NCBI GenBank assembly: GCA_026706815.1
Contig: JAPOYA010000005.1
Coordinates: forward strand, 84,996 to 148,995
Length of the DNA: 64,000 bases
From: Acidimicrobiaceae bacterium
Lineage (GTDB): Bacteria > Actinomycetota > Acidimicrobiia > Acidimicrobiales > Aldehydirespiratoraceae
Reading direction: 5' to 3'
Shown: positions 7,452 through 15,223 of the stretch, piece by piece
Numbering within the stretch: the first letter of the stretch is position 1
Layout: every line of letters begins with the position of its first letter
Notes under the pieces: model-generated
Seen by the model: the letters and a program-made list of their open reading frames with translations, nothing else
The model's database searches: none
Told to the model about the DNA's origin: nothing
Made by a program: the position numbers and the translations under genes

Positions 7452-9863
7452 CCGTTCGCGCTGCGCTGATTGTCCGCGGCGTCCCCGATCGGCCCGATCG
7501 TCGGCCAGGCCTCTCGGACTGACCGCTGCCAGGGCCACGCGGCGCAGCCCGGCGAGGTTGTGGCAGCGGTCGACTATGTGTGCCGAAGCCTCCTTGGCGC
7601 CGAGCGCAAGCCCGTTGGCATGTCCGGCTCGGGCCGCGCGGCGAGCATCGTGGGCGCCGGCCGAAGCGACGGCGGCGTCCGAGTAGCGCAGAGCGGTGAT
7701 GTTGGCGGCCAGTGCTGTCAGCAGCGGCTCCAGCTCATCCCTGACACGGCCTGCCTCGGAGGCGAACTCCAAGGGCGTCTGATGCCGCTCGGGGGACAAC
7801 CCGAGGAGTTCGAGGGCTCTGACGGCATCGTCCCAGGCCAGCTCAGCTCGTCTCACCGGGTCGTCGGACGCTCTCAGCAGTCGCCGTCGGCGGCGGACTG
7901 CTCGAAGGGCGGGTGAGACGGCGAGCAGAGCGGCCACGACGGCGACGGCCATGAGGATCATGAGGATCAGATCAAAGGCCCCTCGCGGCTGCGAGTCGGC
8001 GACGGCGGTTGAATCCCCCGCACTGCCGGATGCCGTCGGACTGGGGCTGGGGGCGCTTTGGCGACTGCTGCTGTCTCGAGTCGGGGTTGGGACGGGCGCC
8101 TCCGACAACTCGCCGACCAGGTTGCTGGGATACTGGCGTGCGTCGGCGTGACCGGTGATATCGGAATCGCGGGGCCTGCTGCGGCCCGGGGTCGGCTCGA
8201 ACGCGATCCAGCCGGCCCCTGAGAAGTACACTTCCGGCCAAGCATGGGCATGATGGCCCCGCACGACGTACTCCTGGCGTTCGGGGTTCCATGAGCCCCA
8301 GGTGTAACCGACGGCGACCCGCGTGGGGATTCCGAGCGATCGGGCCATTGCGGCGAACACCGATGCGAACTGCTCGCAATACCCGCTTCGGACGCTGAAC
8401 AGAAAATCCTCCGCGGTGGCGACGCTGTGACGTCGGACGACGTCGAGGTCGTAGCTGAAATTCGCCGGATTCCGAAAGAAGTCCTGCAGCATCCGGGCCC
8501 GCTGGTAGTCGTTCGCGGCGTTCTGGGTGACCTGGCGTGCGAGGGCGCTGATCCGCTCCGGCCAGCAAATGTGGGTCGCAGTGGACTGCTCGGGTCCGCA
8601 GACCGGTGGGAGCTGGACGTGCTCGGCCAGGAACTCATCGTCCAAACCCGCCGCTGCCCGCTCCGCGAGACGCGACGGGTCGTAATCGGGGATCAAGCTC
8701 TCGACCGTGTAGCGGAATCCCTGCTCGGCCTGTTCTTGAGAGTCGCTGTTGTAGACCAGGGCGCCGGTGGCAAGTTCGTACTCGAGGTCGACGCCTCCGT
8801 CGTCGAGCACGCGGTTCAGCTCGTATGCGACCGGCAGATATATGTCGTGCTCACCCCGAGAGCGCTTGGTCACGGTCTGGGTCAGCGTCGTGCGGTCTCC
8901 GACTGAGGAGTCCACTGCGCTGCCGGGCCGACCGCGGATCTCGTCGAAGTTCGATGTGCGCTCCCATTGACTGCCGTTGAAAGTCGTCAGAGCCATCAGG
9001 CGCCAGTAGTCGCGTTCGCCCTCTGCGACCCTGACCGAGAAGATCTCCTGGTCGCTCTGTTCGACCAGTGAGGCTGAGACATTGACGAGCGGGCTGACGA
9101 TGTTGCGTGTCGCCGGCGGGTCGTCGAACTCGGTGATGTCGAACAACGGTTCGGAATCGACGCCCGGGATGCGCGGGGTTGCGAATCCTGCGACGGTGAC
9201 GGCTGCGAGGCCGAAAAGGGCGCCCACGCGCAGAATCGAGGAAACGCCTCGGCGCGCCTCGCTGGCGATCCAGCCCTCGTCGTCGGCGTTGTTCAGAGCG
9301 CGCATTGAGAGCAGGACCGCGGTGATCGCCGCCGTGTAGGCGATTCCATGGGCCACCTGGTTGCGAGCCACGCCGAAAATGGCGGTGAAGGCGAGAACCG
9401 ACGTCGCCGGAGCGGCGGCTTCAACAAAGGAGCGCAATCGGAATACCGCAGAATCGGCCAAGAAGGCCCCAAGCCAGATCAGCGCCGATGCACTCACCAC
9501 GAAACCCCGCAGTGGTTCGACCGGAGCGGAATCGCTGGCGAAAATGCTCCTGGCGCTTGACAAGTCGTCGCCGAGGGCGCGGACCGTCTCTGCGGTCGGC
9601 AGGACGAACAGGCTTTCGTCGGGATAGAACACCGCGCTTGTGAGCAGTATCAGCGTGGCGGCGCTGATGATCGTCGACAGCCCCATCTTGAACTTGGCGC
9701 GTCGGCAGGCGACAGCCAGCAGATGAGAGGCGACCGCCATCAACAGGACGTCGCGCAAGAACGCCAGGTCGACGAACACGCGCTCGAGGCTGATCGCGGC
9801 GACCACTGAAGCTGAGATCAGCGAAGCCTCGGCGATGACGACAGTGAGCCGGCGCGGGTTCAC
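7416..9863 (-). CDS. Membrane transglutaminase-like protease, TgpA family
   Basis: This 815-residue protein has an N-terminal bundle of about five or six transmembrane helices (to about residue 235). An extracytoplasmic region carries a transglutaminase core, followed by another membrane helix (about 655-678) and a cytoplasmic DUF4129-like tail. The catalytic Cys496 is in SGYCEQFASVFA and His540 in HAHAWPEVYF. The third residue is Glu556 in FEPTP where the Pseudomonas enzyme has Asp. The 44- and 16-residue spacings equal those of TgpA. The role may be peptide cleavage or crosslinking at the wall. The GTG start overlaps the DUF58 stop (GTGA), completing a moxR-DUF58-transglutaminase operon. 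Confidence 0.88.
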   Translation of the reverse strand: MNPRRLTVVIAEASLISASVVAAISLERVFVDLAFLRDVLLMAVASHLLAVACRRAKFKMGLSTIISAATLILLTSAVFYPDESLFVLPTAETVRALGDDLSSARSIFASDSAPVEPLRGFVVSASALIWLGAFLADSAVFRLRSFVEAAAPATSVLAFTAIFGVARNQVAHGIAYTAAITAVLLSMRALNNADDEGWIASEARRGVSSILRVGALFGLAAVTVAGFATPRIPGVDSEPLFDITEFDDPPATRNIVSPLVNVSASLVEQSDQEIFSVRVAEGERDYWRLMALTTFNGSQWERTSNFDEIRGRPGSAVDSSVGDRTTLTQTVTKRSRGEHDIYLPVAYELNRVLDDGGVDLEYELATGALVYNSDSQEQAEQGFRYTVESLIPDYDPSRLAERAAAGLDDEFLAEHVQLPPVCGPEQSTATHICWPERISALARQVTQNAANDYQRARMLQDFFRNPANFSYDLDVVRRHSVATAEDFLFSVRSGYCEQFASVFAAMARSLGIPTRVAVGYTWGSWNPERQEYVVRGHHAHAWPEVYFSGAGWIAFEPTPGRSRPRDSDITGHADARQYPSNLVGELSEAPVPTPTRDSSSRQSAPSPSPTASGSAGDSTAVADSQPRGAFDLILMILMAVAVVAALLAVSPALRAVRRRRRLLRASDDPVRRAELAWDDAVRALELLGLSPERHQTPLEFASEAGRVRDELEPLLTALAANITALRYSDAAVASAGAHDARRAARAGHANGLALGAKEASAHIVDRCHNLAGLRRVALAAVSPRGLADDRADRGRRGQSAQRERLDEMNEKPAAR

Positions 9864-11017
9864 GCGAACTCGGGCGTACGGCGGAGGGCTGGGGGCAGCA
9901 GCGTCCCGAGTTGGTTCGGGGCAGTCAGGTGGATCCAGCCGGGTGAGCGGTGGCCTCGGCCTGTGTCCCCCCAGCCCTCGACGTCGACTGTGATGACGAG
10001 TCGAGCCCGCAGTCGTTCGGCAAAATTGCGCCGTAGCGCAGGGTCGGCCGCGAGCACGGGATCGGCAGACACGGCGATGACCGCGCCGCCGCTGCTTGGA
10101 ATCCCCGGCTGGACTCTCGGCGAACCGCCGGCCAGCAGTGCCAGAAACTCAAGCAGGGAGTCGAGTTGCGAACTTCCGGCTCTTCGCGATGAGCGGCCGT
10201 CGGTCGTCTCGACGAGAGCGTCGTCGCCTGATGCGAGCACGGCAGCGGCGATTGAGCCAGCGACAGATGTGGTGACGTCCAGGGCCCCTGCGACGTCGCC
10301 TGGCGGTCTCGTGTCGATCACGACGGACAGCAGGCCGTGTCGGGGAGGGCGGGGTTGGCGCACTTGCAGCTCGTCCTGGCGTGCCGAGGACAGCCAGTGG
10401 ACGCGTCGGAGGTCGTCGCCTGGTGTGTAGGGGCGGAGCCCGTCGAAGTCCTCGTCGCTGAGTCCGAGCGACTGCTGGTGCTTCCTGCCCAGCATCGAGT
10501 CTCCTGTCGGGGGGACTGGGAACGGGGGGATGTCCTCGATGCGGGGATACACCACCAGCTTCAACAGGCTTGGGATCCGGTGCTTGCGCTTCACGAGCCC
10601 TAAAGCGTCGCTGTCATGGATCGTGACCGGCCCCACATCATGCCGTCCGCGGTTGGCGGCGGTCAGGCGGTAGGAAGCGCGTGCGACGCCTCCAGCTTCG
10701 ATCGGGGCGACGTTCACAGAGAATCCCCGAGTGCCGCGCACAGCGTCATGCGCATTCAGCAGCGGGGTCCGCCGAGACCGGCGATTGTGCAGCTCAATGT
10801 CGACGCGCGCTGAATCCCCTGCCTGCAGTTGCTGGGGGGACAGTCGTTTTTTGACAGTCAGCCCGGACGGGAGCAGGCGGCGAAGCAGCAGCGCGAGTGC
10901 CACCGCGGCAATCCCGGCTGTGGCGGGGATCAGAAACTCGATACCGCCGACGAGTCGCCCGAAGATTCCCAGGACTGTGCTGACGATCAGGACCCACCAG
11001 CCCGTCCGGGTCGGCAC
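9860..11017 (-). CDS. DUF58 domain protein of the MoxR operon
   Basis: This 385-residue protein has two N-terminal transmembrane segments (about 5-40) and then a DUF58 region with SLGLSDEDFDGLRPYTPGDDLRRVHW and SSARQDELQVRQ, the family signature. A vWA-like fold follows. Family members act with MoxR AAA+ ATPases and membrane transglutaminases, but their exact activity is unclear. The start is the GTG at 11017, just 1 nt after the moxR stop and preceded by a GAAGGTGA ribosome-binding site inside moxR. A longer in-frame reading back to 11212 is antisense-like and would overlap moxR, so I rejected it. It overlaps the next gene by 4 nt. Confidence 0.87.
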   Translation of the reverse strand: MPTRTGWWVLIVSTVLGIFGRLVGGIEFLIPATAGIAAVALALLLRRLLPSGLTVKKRLSPQQLQAGDSARVDIELHNRRSRRTPLLNAHDAVRGTRGFSVNVAPIEAGGVARASYRLTAANRGRHDVGPVTIHDSDALGLVKRKHRIPSLLKLVVYPRIEDIPPFPVPPTGDSMLGRKHQQSLGLSDEDFDGLRPYTPGDDLRRVHWLSSARQDELQVRQPRPPRHGLLSVVIDTRPPGDVAGALDVTTSVAGSIAAAVLASGDDALVETTDGRSSRRAGSSQLDSLLEFLALLAGGSPRVQPGIPSSGGAVIAVSADPVLAADPALRRNFAERLRARLVITVDVEGWGDTGRGHRSPGWIHLTAPNQLGTLLPPALRRTPEFA

Positions 11018-11018
11018 G

Positions 11019-12050
11019 TCACCTTCTTTCGGGCCGCGGGACTGGAACGCTGTCCAGGATCTCGGTGACCACGTCAGAGGTTCGGACTCCGCGCATGCGC
11101 ATCTCGGGGGTGACCAGCAGCCGGTGCGGGAGCACCACGCGCGCCAGTTCCTTGACGTCGTCGGGTATCGAGTATCGGCGCCCGAGAGAGGCGGCTCGGG
11201 CCCGCGCAACACGCTGCAGCGCCAGCACTCCGCGCGGTGAGAGCCCCAGCAGCAATGAAGGGTGTCCGCGTGTGGCGCCGGCCAAGTTGAGAAGGTACTG
11301 GCGCAGTGGCGCAGCGATGTAGATCTGGTCCAGCGACTTCGACATTCCCCTCACCGTCTCGGCGGAGACGACTGCGGTGATCTGGTCCGCCGAATCGTGC
11401 GGCCCCTCTTGTGACTCTAGGATCAGATTCTCAGCCTCACGGTCCGGGTAGCCGATTGCCAACTGCATGAGGAAGCGGTCGAGTTGGGCCTCTGGGAGCG
11501 TATAGGTGCCCTCGTGTTCGATCGGGTTCTGGGTTGCTATGACCATGAACGGCGAACCGAGCTCGTGCGTTGCCCCGTCGGAGGTGACCTGCCGCTCGGC
11601 CATCGCCTCAAGAAGGGCTGACTGCGTTTTCGGCGATGCACGGTTGATCTCGTCCGCCAGCAGCACGTCGGAGAAGATAGGTCCGGGCCGGAACTCGAAG
11701 GTCTCGCTGGCTCGATTCCAGACCGACATCCCGGTCACATCGGTCGGGAGGAGGTCGGGAGTGAATTGGACTCGTCCGAAGCGCCCCTCGACGCTGCGGG
11801 CCAGAGCCTTCCCGAGGCTGGTCTTCCCCACCCCGGGGACGTCTTCAATGAGCACATGGCCGTCGCATACCAGAGCGAGCACCAGCAGGCGGACCACGTC
11901 GGTCTTCCCGCGGATCACCCTCTCCACATTGGCGACGATCGAAGTGAAGTTCCTCTGGAATTCGGCCTCGCTGTGGAGGGCCGGGTCCGGCGCCGCGCTG
12001 TCCGGCGTCGAATCCCGGGGAACGGCCGGACTGCTGTCGATTGCGCTCAC
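11019..12050 (-). CDS. MoxR-family AAA+ ATPase
   Basis: This 343-residue ATPase has Walker [10 protein letters not shown] (about 73-81), Walker [15 protein letters not shown], sensor motif [24 protein letters not shown] and the lid helices typical of MoxR. It is predicted to act as a chaperone-like ATPase on the DUF58 and transglutaminase partners in its operon. The GTG at 12050 has GGAG 5 nt upstream and gives a normal family length. The frame extends further upstream through a duplicated region, giving a low-complexity basic N-terminus that I regard as non-coding. The upstream DNA contains a 47-bp direct repeat shared with the divergent kinase gene. Confidence 0.9.
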   Translation of the reverse strand: MSAIDSSPAVPRDSTPDSAAPDPALHSEAEFQRNFTSIVANVERVIRGKTDVVRLLVLALVCDGHVLIEDVPGVGKTSLGKALARSVEGRFGRVQFTPDLLPTDVTGMSVWNRASETFEFRPGPIFSDVLLADEINRASPKTQSALLEAMAERQVTSDGATHELGSPFMVIATQNPIEHEGTYTLPEAQLDRFLMQLAIGYPDREAENLILESQEGPHDSADQITAVVSAETVRGMSKSLDQIYIAAPLRQYLLNLAGATRGHPSLLLGLSPRGVLALQRVARARAASLGRRYSIPDDVKELARVVLPHRLLVTPEMRMRGVRTSDVVTEILDSVPVPRPERR

Positions 12051-12099
12051 AGTGTCTCCGAGGGTGAAGTCTCCAAGGACGACAATACTAACTGAGGCT

Positions 12100-12216
12100 G
12101 TGGGGATAACTGACCAGGCTGCGCGGACTGCACGGCTTCGTTGTCGGGTGCGACGGACGCGGCGGCCTCGTGGGGATAACTGACCAGGCTGCGCGGACTG
12201 CATGGCTTCGTTGTCG
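12100..12216. repeat. 47-bp direct repeat (period 70) between moxR and the ROK kinase gene
   Basis: The block beginning gtggggataactgaccag occurs at 12100-12146 and again at 12170-12216 with a single mismatch (c/t). The copies occupy the divergent intergenic region, so promoter or operator DNA for the moxR operon and/or the kinase gene has been duplicated. The intervening 23 bp are unrelated in sequence. Confidence 0.85.
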
Positions 12217-12260
12217 TGCATCGTTTGGGCCGCGGGTTTCATGCGGCCTCGCTCGGCCTC

Positions 12261-12273
12261 TAGGTTGTCAGCC
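12261..12273 (+). promoter_or_regulatory. Leaderless -10 element for the ROK kinase gene
   Basis: TAGGTT (12261-12266) is 7 nt from the ATG at 12274, and there is no ribosome-binding site. A weak -35-like TTCATG lies 17 bp upstream (12238-12243). Confidence 0.42.
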
Positions 12274-13143
12274 ATGCCTGTTGCGCTCGCGGTTGATATC
12301 GGCGGAACCAAGTTCGAAGCCGCGATCGTGACGGACGCCGGCGAGATTCACAGACGTGTCCGAGTCGACTCGACCGGGGCGGGCGACGCAGAGGAGCTGT
12401 TCGGTCGGCTGGCGGGGATCATCAAGACGTTCGACCTCGGCCCGGTCGAGGTCTGCGGGGTGGGCTCCGGTGGTCCGATGCTCCCCAACGGCGAAGAGGT
12501 GTCTCCGCTCAACATCGGAGCCTGGCGCGACTTCCCACTGCGTTCTCGGGTCGCGGAGCTGACCGGGCTGCCCGCGTTCGTCGACAACGACGCCAAGGCC
12601 CTGGCCCTGGCGGAAGGATGGCTCGGAGCGGCGGTGGGAGTGCCGAACTACATTGCCATGGTCGTGTCGACCGGGGTTGGCGGCGGGATTGTCCTCAACG
12701 GCGAACTGCTCGACGGGGCTCTCGGGAACGCGGGACACATCGGGCACGTTGTCGTGGAACCGGAGGGCACGGAACTGCCCGGTCACGTCCGCGGAGTTCT
12801 CGAAGGCGAGGCGAGCGGCTTGGCCATTGCCTTCCGAACCGGGGCTCCGGCCGGCGAGGCCCCTGTTGCTGAACGGGCGAGAGCGGGCACAATGGTGGGC
12901 CGAGCGGTGGGTTCGGTTGCCAACCTGCTTGATCTGCAGCTTGCGGTCGTGGCCGGTTCGGTGGCGCTGGGTTATGGCGGCGTCTTCTTTGAGGCGGCTC
13001 AACTCGAGTGCGACCGAGTGGCTCGACTCCAGCATTCCCTCGGCACAAGGGTCATTCCCGCCGGTCTCGCTGCTGAGGGCCCTTTGATCGGCGCCGCGGC
13101 GGTTGGCTTCCGCGGCTTGGGCCATCGCGTCGGGCAACAGTGA
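12274..13143 (+). CDS. ROK-family sugar kinase (glucokinase-like) lacking the zinc motif
   Basis: This 289-residue ROK protein has phosphate loop DIGGTKFEAAI (8-18), catalytic Asp106 in FVDNDAKALA, STGVGGGIV and GNAGHIGH (151-158). It is probably a glucokinase or related hexokinase feeding glycolysis. The CxCGxxGCxE zinc cluster that normally follows GHxxH is absent. The equivalent stretch reads ELPGHVRGVLEGEASG, with no cysteine. The substrate therefore cannot be assigned, and kinase activity is inferred from the catalytic Asp. The ATG at 12274 sits directly after a TAGGTT element. Its stop codon starts a chain of repeated TGAGGCAG units leading into the next gene. Confidence 0.83.
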   Translation: MPVALAVDIGGTKFEAAIVTDAGEIHRRVRVDSTGAGDAEELFGRLAGIIKTFDLGPVEVCGVGSGGPMLPNGEEVSPLNIGAWRDFPLRSRVAELTGLPAFVDNDAKALALAEGWLGAAVGVPNYIAMVVSTGVGGGIVLNGELLDGALGNAGHIGHVVVEPEGTELPGHVRGVLEGEASGLAIAFRTGAPAGEAPVAERARAGTMVGRAVGSVANLLDLQLAVVAGSVALGYGGVFFEAAQLECDRVARLQHSLGTRVIPAGLAAEGPLIGAAAVGFRGLGHRVGQQ

Positions 13144-13157
13144 GGCAGTGCCGATGA
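13140..13157 (+). other. Relay minigene 1 between the ROK kinase and 88-aa genes
   Basis: GTG at 13140 overlaps the kinase stop (GTGA). The frame reads VRQCR and stops with a TGA that overlaps the next ATG at 13154. It lies in the TGAGGCAG repeat array. Confidence 0.4.
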
Positions 13158-13194
13158 GGCAGTACCCCCCGATGAGGCAGTGCCGATGAGGCAG
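13141..13194. repeat. Four copies of TGAGGCAG spanning the ROK kinase stop and next start
   Basis: TGAGGCAG occurs at 13141, 13155, 13173 and 13187, the last three as gatgaggcag. The units create overlapping stop, start and Shine-Dalgarno (GAGG) signals. Confidence 0.8.
13154..13189 (+). other. Relay minigene 2 between the ROK kinase and 88-aa genes
   Basis: ATG at 13154 overlaps the stop of the first minigene. The frame reads MRQYPPMRQCR and its TGA (13187-13189) overlaps the ATG at 13186 of the following gene. The GAGG at 13174-13177 lies inside it, 8 nt from that ATG. Confidence 0.4.
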
Positions 13195-13452
13195 CAGCGG
13201 GTCGCGTCAGCGGTGTTGTGGGCGGTCGTTCGCCGACCCTCTCTGTGGGGTACTGCGCTGCTTGAGGCAAGGCGCTTCGTGCCCGACGACTGGTTGCGGC
13301 GCCGTCCCTTTCTGCCGTTGCCGGATCCGGAGATGCTCCGCTTCCGGCTCTCCACCCAATACGGGGATCCCGAGTCCCGCGTTGTTGCGAGCGACGTGGT
13401 CGTTTGGTTGCGCTGGTGCAAAGCTGAGAACCAGCGCAGGCGCAGGGGCTAG
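13186..13452 (+). CDS. Small conserved actinobacterial protein of unknown function
   Basis: This 88-residue basic protein begins MRQQRVAS and contains RRPSLWGTALLEARRF, FVPDDWLRRRPFLPLPDP, a core of the form LRFRL-x-T-x-YGDP and a terminal VVVWLRWC. I recall similar small proteins next to HNH endonuclease genes in actinobacteria, but no function is known to me. I chose the ATG at 13186 over the GTG at 13180 because GAGG lies 8 nt upstream and the preceding minigene stop overlaps it. The stop TAG is part of a TAGCGT element for the HNH gene. Confidence 0.68.
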   Translation: MRQQRVASAVLWAVVRRPSLWGTALLEARRFVPDDWLRRRPFLPLPDPEMLRFRLSTQYGDPESRVVASDVVVWLRWCKAENQRRRRG

Positions 13453-13461
13453 CGTTCGCCC
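13450..13461 (+). promoter_or_regulatory. Possible leaderless -10 for the HNH gene
   Basis: TAGCGT (13450-13455), which includes the stop of the preceding gene, lies 6 nt before the ATG at 13462. No -35 or ribosome-binding site is visible, so it may instead be read by coupling. Confidence 0.33.
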
Positions 13462-13968
13462 ATGGCCGGAGTCCTCGTTCTCAACGCGACGTTCGAGCCT
13501 CTCGCGGTTGTGCCGGTTCGCCGAGCCGTCTGTTTGATGCTGGCCGACAAGGTCGAGCTGCTGCACGCTTCTGGGCGGCTTGTGCGTTCTGAGCGATTGG
13601 CTCTGGCCGAGCCCTCGGTGGTACGGCTCTCGCGTTACGTGAAGGTTCCCTATGCGCGTCATCGGTCGCCCAACCGCCACGGGATCTTCGCTCGCGACCA
13701 CCACCGTTGCCAATATTGCGGCGCACGGGCGGAGACAGTCGATCATGTCGTGCCCCGCAGCCGCGGGGGCTGCCATGTGTGGGAGAACGTTGTGGCGGCG
13801 TGCCGGCTGTGCAATGCCGACAAGCGCGATCGATTGCTCGCGGAAACCTCGATGCGGCTTCGGCGCCCTCCCGGGCCGCCGCCTCCGGGTTCTTGGATTG
13901 AGATTGCCGCGGGATCGATGCCCCCCGCCTGGTTGCAGTACCTGACCTGCCCGCGCCGCTCAGCGTGA
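13462..13968 (+). CDS. HNH endonuclease
   Basis: This 168-residue protein has a C-terminal HNH (beta-beta-alpha metal) nuclease domain. Zinc-type cysteines are Cys83 and Cys86 in CQYCG and Cys114 and Cys117 in CRLCN, flanking the catalytic VDHVVPRSRGG (His95), WENVVAAC (Asn109) and the CNADKRD helix. The N-terminal 60 residues (VLVLNATFEPLAVVPVRRA) form a conserved family extension. Stand-alone proteins of this kind are common chromosomal genes in actinobacteria with no proven role, probably in DNA repair or maintenance. It overlaps the next start (GTGA), so the two are co-translated. Confidence 0.88.
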   Translation: MAGVLVLNATFEPLAVVPVRRAVCLMLADKVELLHASGRLVRSERLALAEPSVVRLSRYVKVPYARHRSPNRHGIFARDHHRCQYCGARAETVDHVVPRSRGGCHVWENVVAACRLCNADKRDRLLAETSMRLRRPPGPPPPGSWIEIAAGSMPPAWLQYLTCPRRSA

Positions 13969-14618
13969 CCTGGACAGCCAAACGCCTTCACGGCAGCGCC
14001 TCGACCCTTCATGAGTTCTCCCCTCCGGAGCGGCCGGAGCGGACTCTGTGTGCTGTTGAGGCGCATTCGACCGCGTTCGTGATCGGCAGCGCCCAACGCG
14101 AGAGCGAGGTTGACTCGCAATGCGCCTCTGCGCTCGGCGTGTCGATCGTGCGTCGGGGCAGTGGGGGAGGAGCGGTGCTTTTGGTTCCTGGGCGACATGT
14201 GTGGATTGATGTCTGGCTGCCCTCGGGTGACGCGTTGTGGAGCGACGATGTGATTGTTGCGGCGGACTGGCTCGGAGAGGCTTTCGCGCTGGCACTCACC
14301 GATGCACAGGTGCAGTCCGTGTCGGTTCACCGCGGCCCTGCGAGCAGTGACGCCTGGTCGAAAATGGTCTGTTTCTTGGGCCGCGGCCCTGGAGAAGTGT
14401 TTTCCGGCGGGCAGAAAATCGTTGGGCTGAGTCAGCGGAGGACTCGTGACTGGATCCGTTTTCAGACGGTTGTGCACCGTCAGTTCTCTGCGAGGCTGAC
14501 CGCCGATCTGCTGGCTGTCGCGGTTGATTCTGAAGCCGTCGCGCAGTGGCAGTCGCAGGTGTATGAGATCGGGGACTTGCCGATTCTCGATCTGCTGCGC
14601 GCCCGCCTGCCTCGATAG
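13965..14618 (+). CDS. Lipoate-protein ligase A-like protein
   Basis: This 217-residue protein has the biotin/lipoate ligase fold signature VRRGSGGGAVLL and a lysine loop GGQKIVGLSQRR corresponding to the catalytic Lys of LplA/LipM. It could attach or transfer lipoyl or octanoyl groups to carrier domains. It is shorter than bacterial LplA and lacks the C-terminal accessory domain. The conserved VIGSAQ segment replaces the usual GR-x-QN, so substrate is uncertain. The GTG start overlaps the HNH stop. The gene ends 150 bp before mraZ, and that gap carries the mraZ promoter and operator. Confidence 0.75.
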   Translation: MTWTAKRLHGSASTLHEFSPPERPERTLCAVEAHSTAFVIGSAQRESEVDSQCASALGVSIVRRGSGGGAVLLVPGRHVWIDVWLPSGDALWSDDVIVAADWLGEAFALALTDAQVQSVSVHRGPASSDAWSKMVCFLGRGPGEVFSGGQKIVGLSQRRTRDWIRFQTVVHRQFSARLTADLLAVAVDSEAVAQWQSQVYEIGDLPILDLLRARLPR

Positions 14619-14663
14619 CCGTTGGGACAGGCGCCTCGGTCGATGTCGCGCGCCCGGAGATAC

Positions 14664-14718
14664 TTGCAAAGTGTGGGGTGTATAGGAGTATAGTGGAGCA
14701 ATATGGTGGATAAGGGAG
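14664..14718 (+). promoter_or_regulatory. mraZ promoter with five phased MraZ boxes
   Basis: Candidate -35 TTGCAA (14664-14669) and -10 TATAGT (14689-14694), with a long 19-bp spacer, precede mraZ. Across them run five NGGNG pentamers at exact 10-bp spacing: TGGGG 14674, AGGAG 14684, TGGAG 14694, TGGTG 14704 and GGGAG 14714. MraZ is known to bind direct repeats of TGGGN separated by 5 nt and to repress its own operon. The boxes overlap the -10, fitting autorepression of the whole division cluster. Confidence 0.7.
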
Positions 14719-14767
14719 CCATATTGATCTGCGAGTAAGGATCGACGAGCAAGACAGGGGGTGTGAA

Positions 14768-15223
14768 ATGGCCAAGTTCATGGGAACCTACGAGCACACG
14801 CTCGACGACAAGGGCCGGCTCATCCTTCCTGCGGCCTTTCGTCCGAAGTTGGCCCAAGGAGCGGTCACTGTCCCGCTTGATCGCTGCCTGGCGATCCTCC
14901 CTCCGGACGAGTTCGAGCGGATGGCGGCCCACCTCAAAAAGCAAGTGTCGGAAGGACGGGCGGACATGGACCACCTGCGTGCCTTTGCAAGCCTCGCCGA
15001 CGAAGCAGTCCCCGACTCCCAGGGCCGAATGCGCTTGGCGCCTCACCTCAGGGACTCAGCAGGCCTCGGGCGCAATGTGGTCGTCGCAGGAGTCCTTGAG
15101 CGAATCGAAGTATGGGACCCTGCTCGTTGGTCGTCAGTCTTCCCCTCAGGCGCTGCCAAGCTCGTTTCCTCCATTGTCCGCGAATACGGGCTTGGGCCTC
15201 CCGATCCGGAGTCGATCACTTGA
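14768..15223 (+). CDS. mraZ: Transcriptional regulator MraZ
   Basis: This 151-residue protein has two SpoVT/AbrB-like half-domains with the duplicated signature, YEHTLDDKGRLILPAAFR near the N-terminus and AVPDSQGRMRLAPHLR near residue 90. MraZ forms a ring that binds direct repeats upstream of its own gene and controls the division and wall operon. The start has a GGGGG ribosome-binding site 6 nt upstream. Its stop is overlapped by the rsmH TTG start. The phased boxes upstream and the downstream dcw genes confirm identity. Confidence 0.96.
   Translation: MAKFMGTYEHTLDDKGRLILPAAFRPKLAQGAVTVPLDRCLAILPPDEFERMAAHLKKQVSEGRADMDHLRAFASLADEAVPDSQGRMRLAPHLRDSAGLGRNVVVAGVLERIEVWDPARWSSVFPSGAAKLVSSIVREYGLGPPDPESIT

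Noticed and set aside
12051..12311. Longer N-terminus for MoxR from an upstream ATG
   Set aside because: It would encode the duplicated 47-bp region as a basic low-complexity peptide. GTG 12050 has a good ribosome-binding site and gives normal length.
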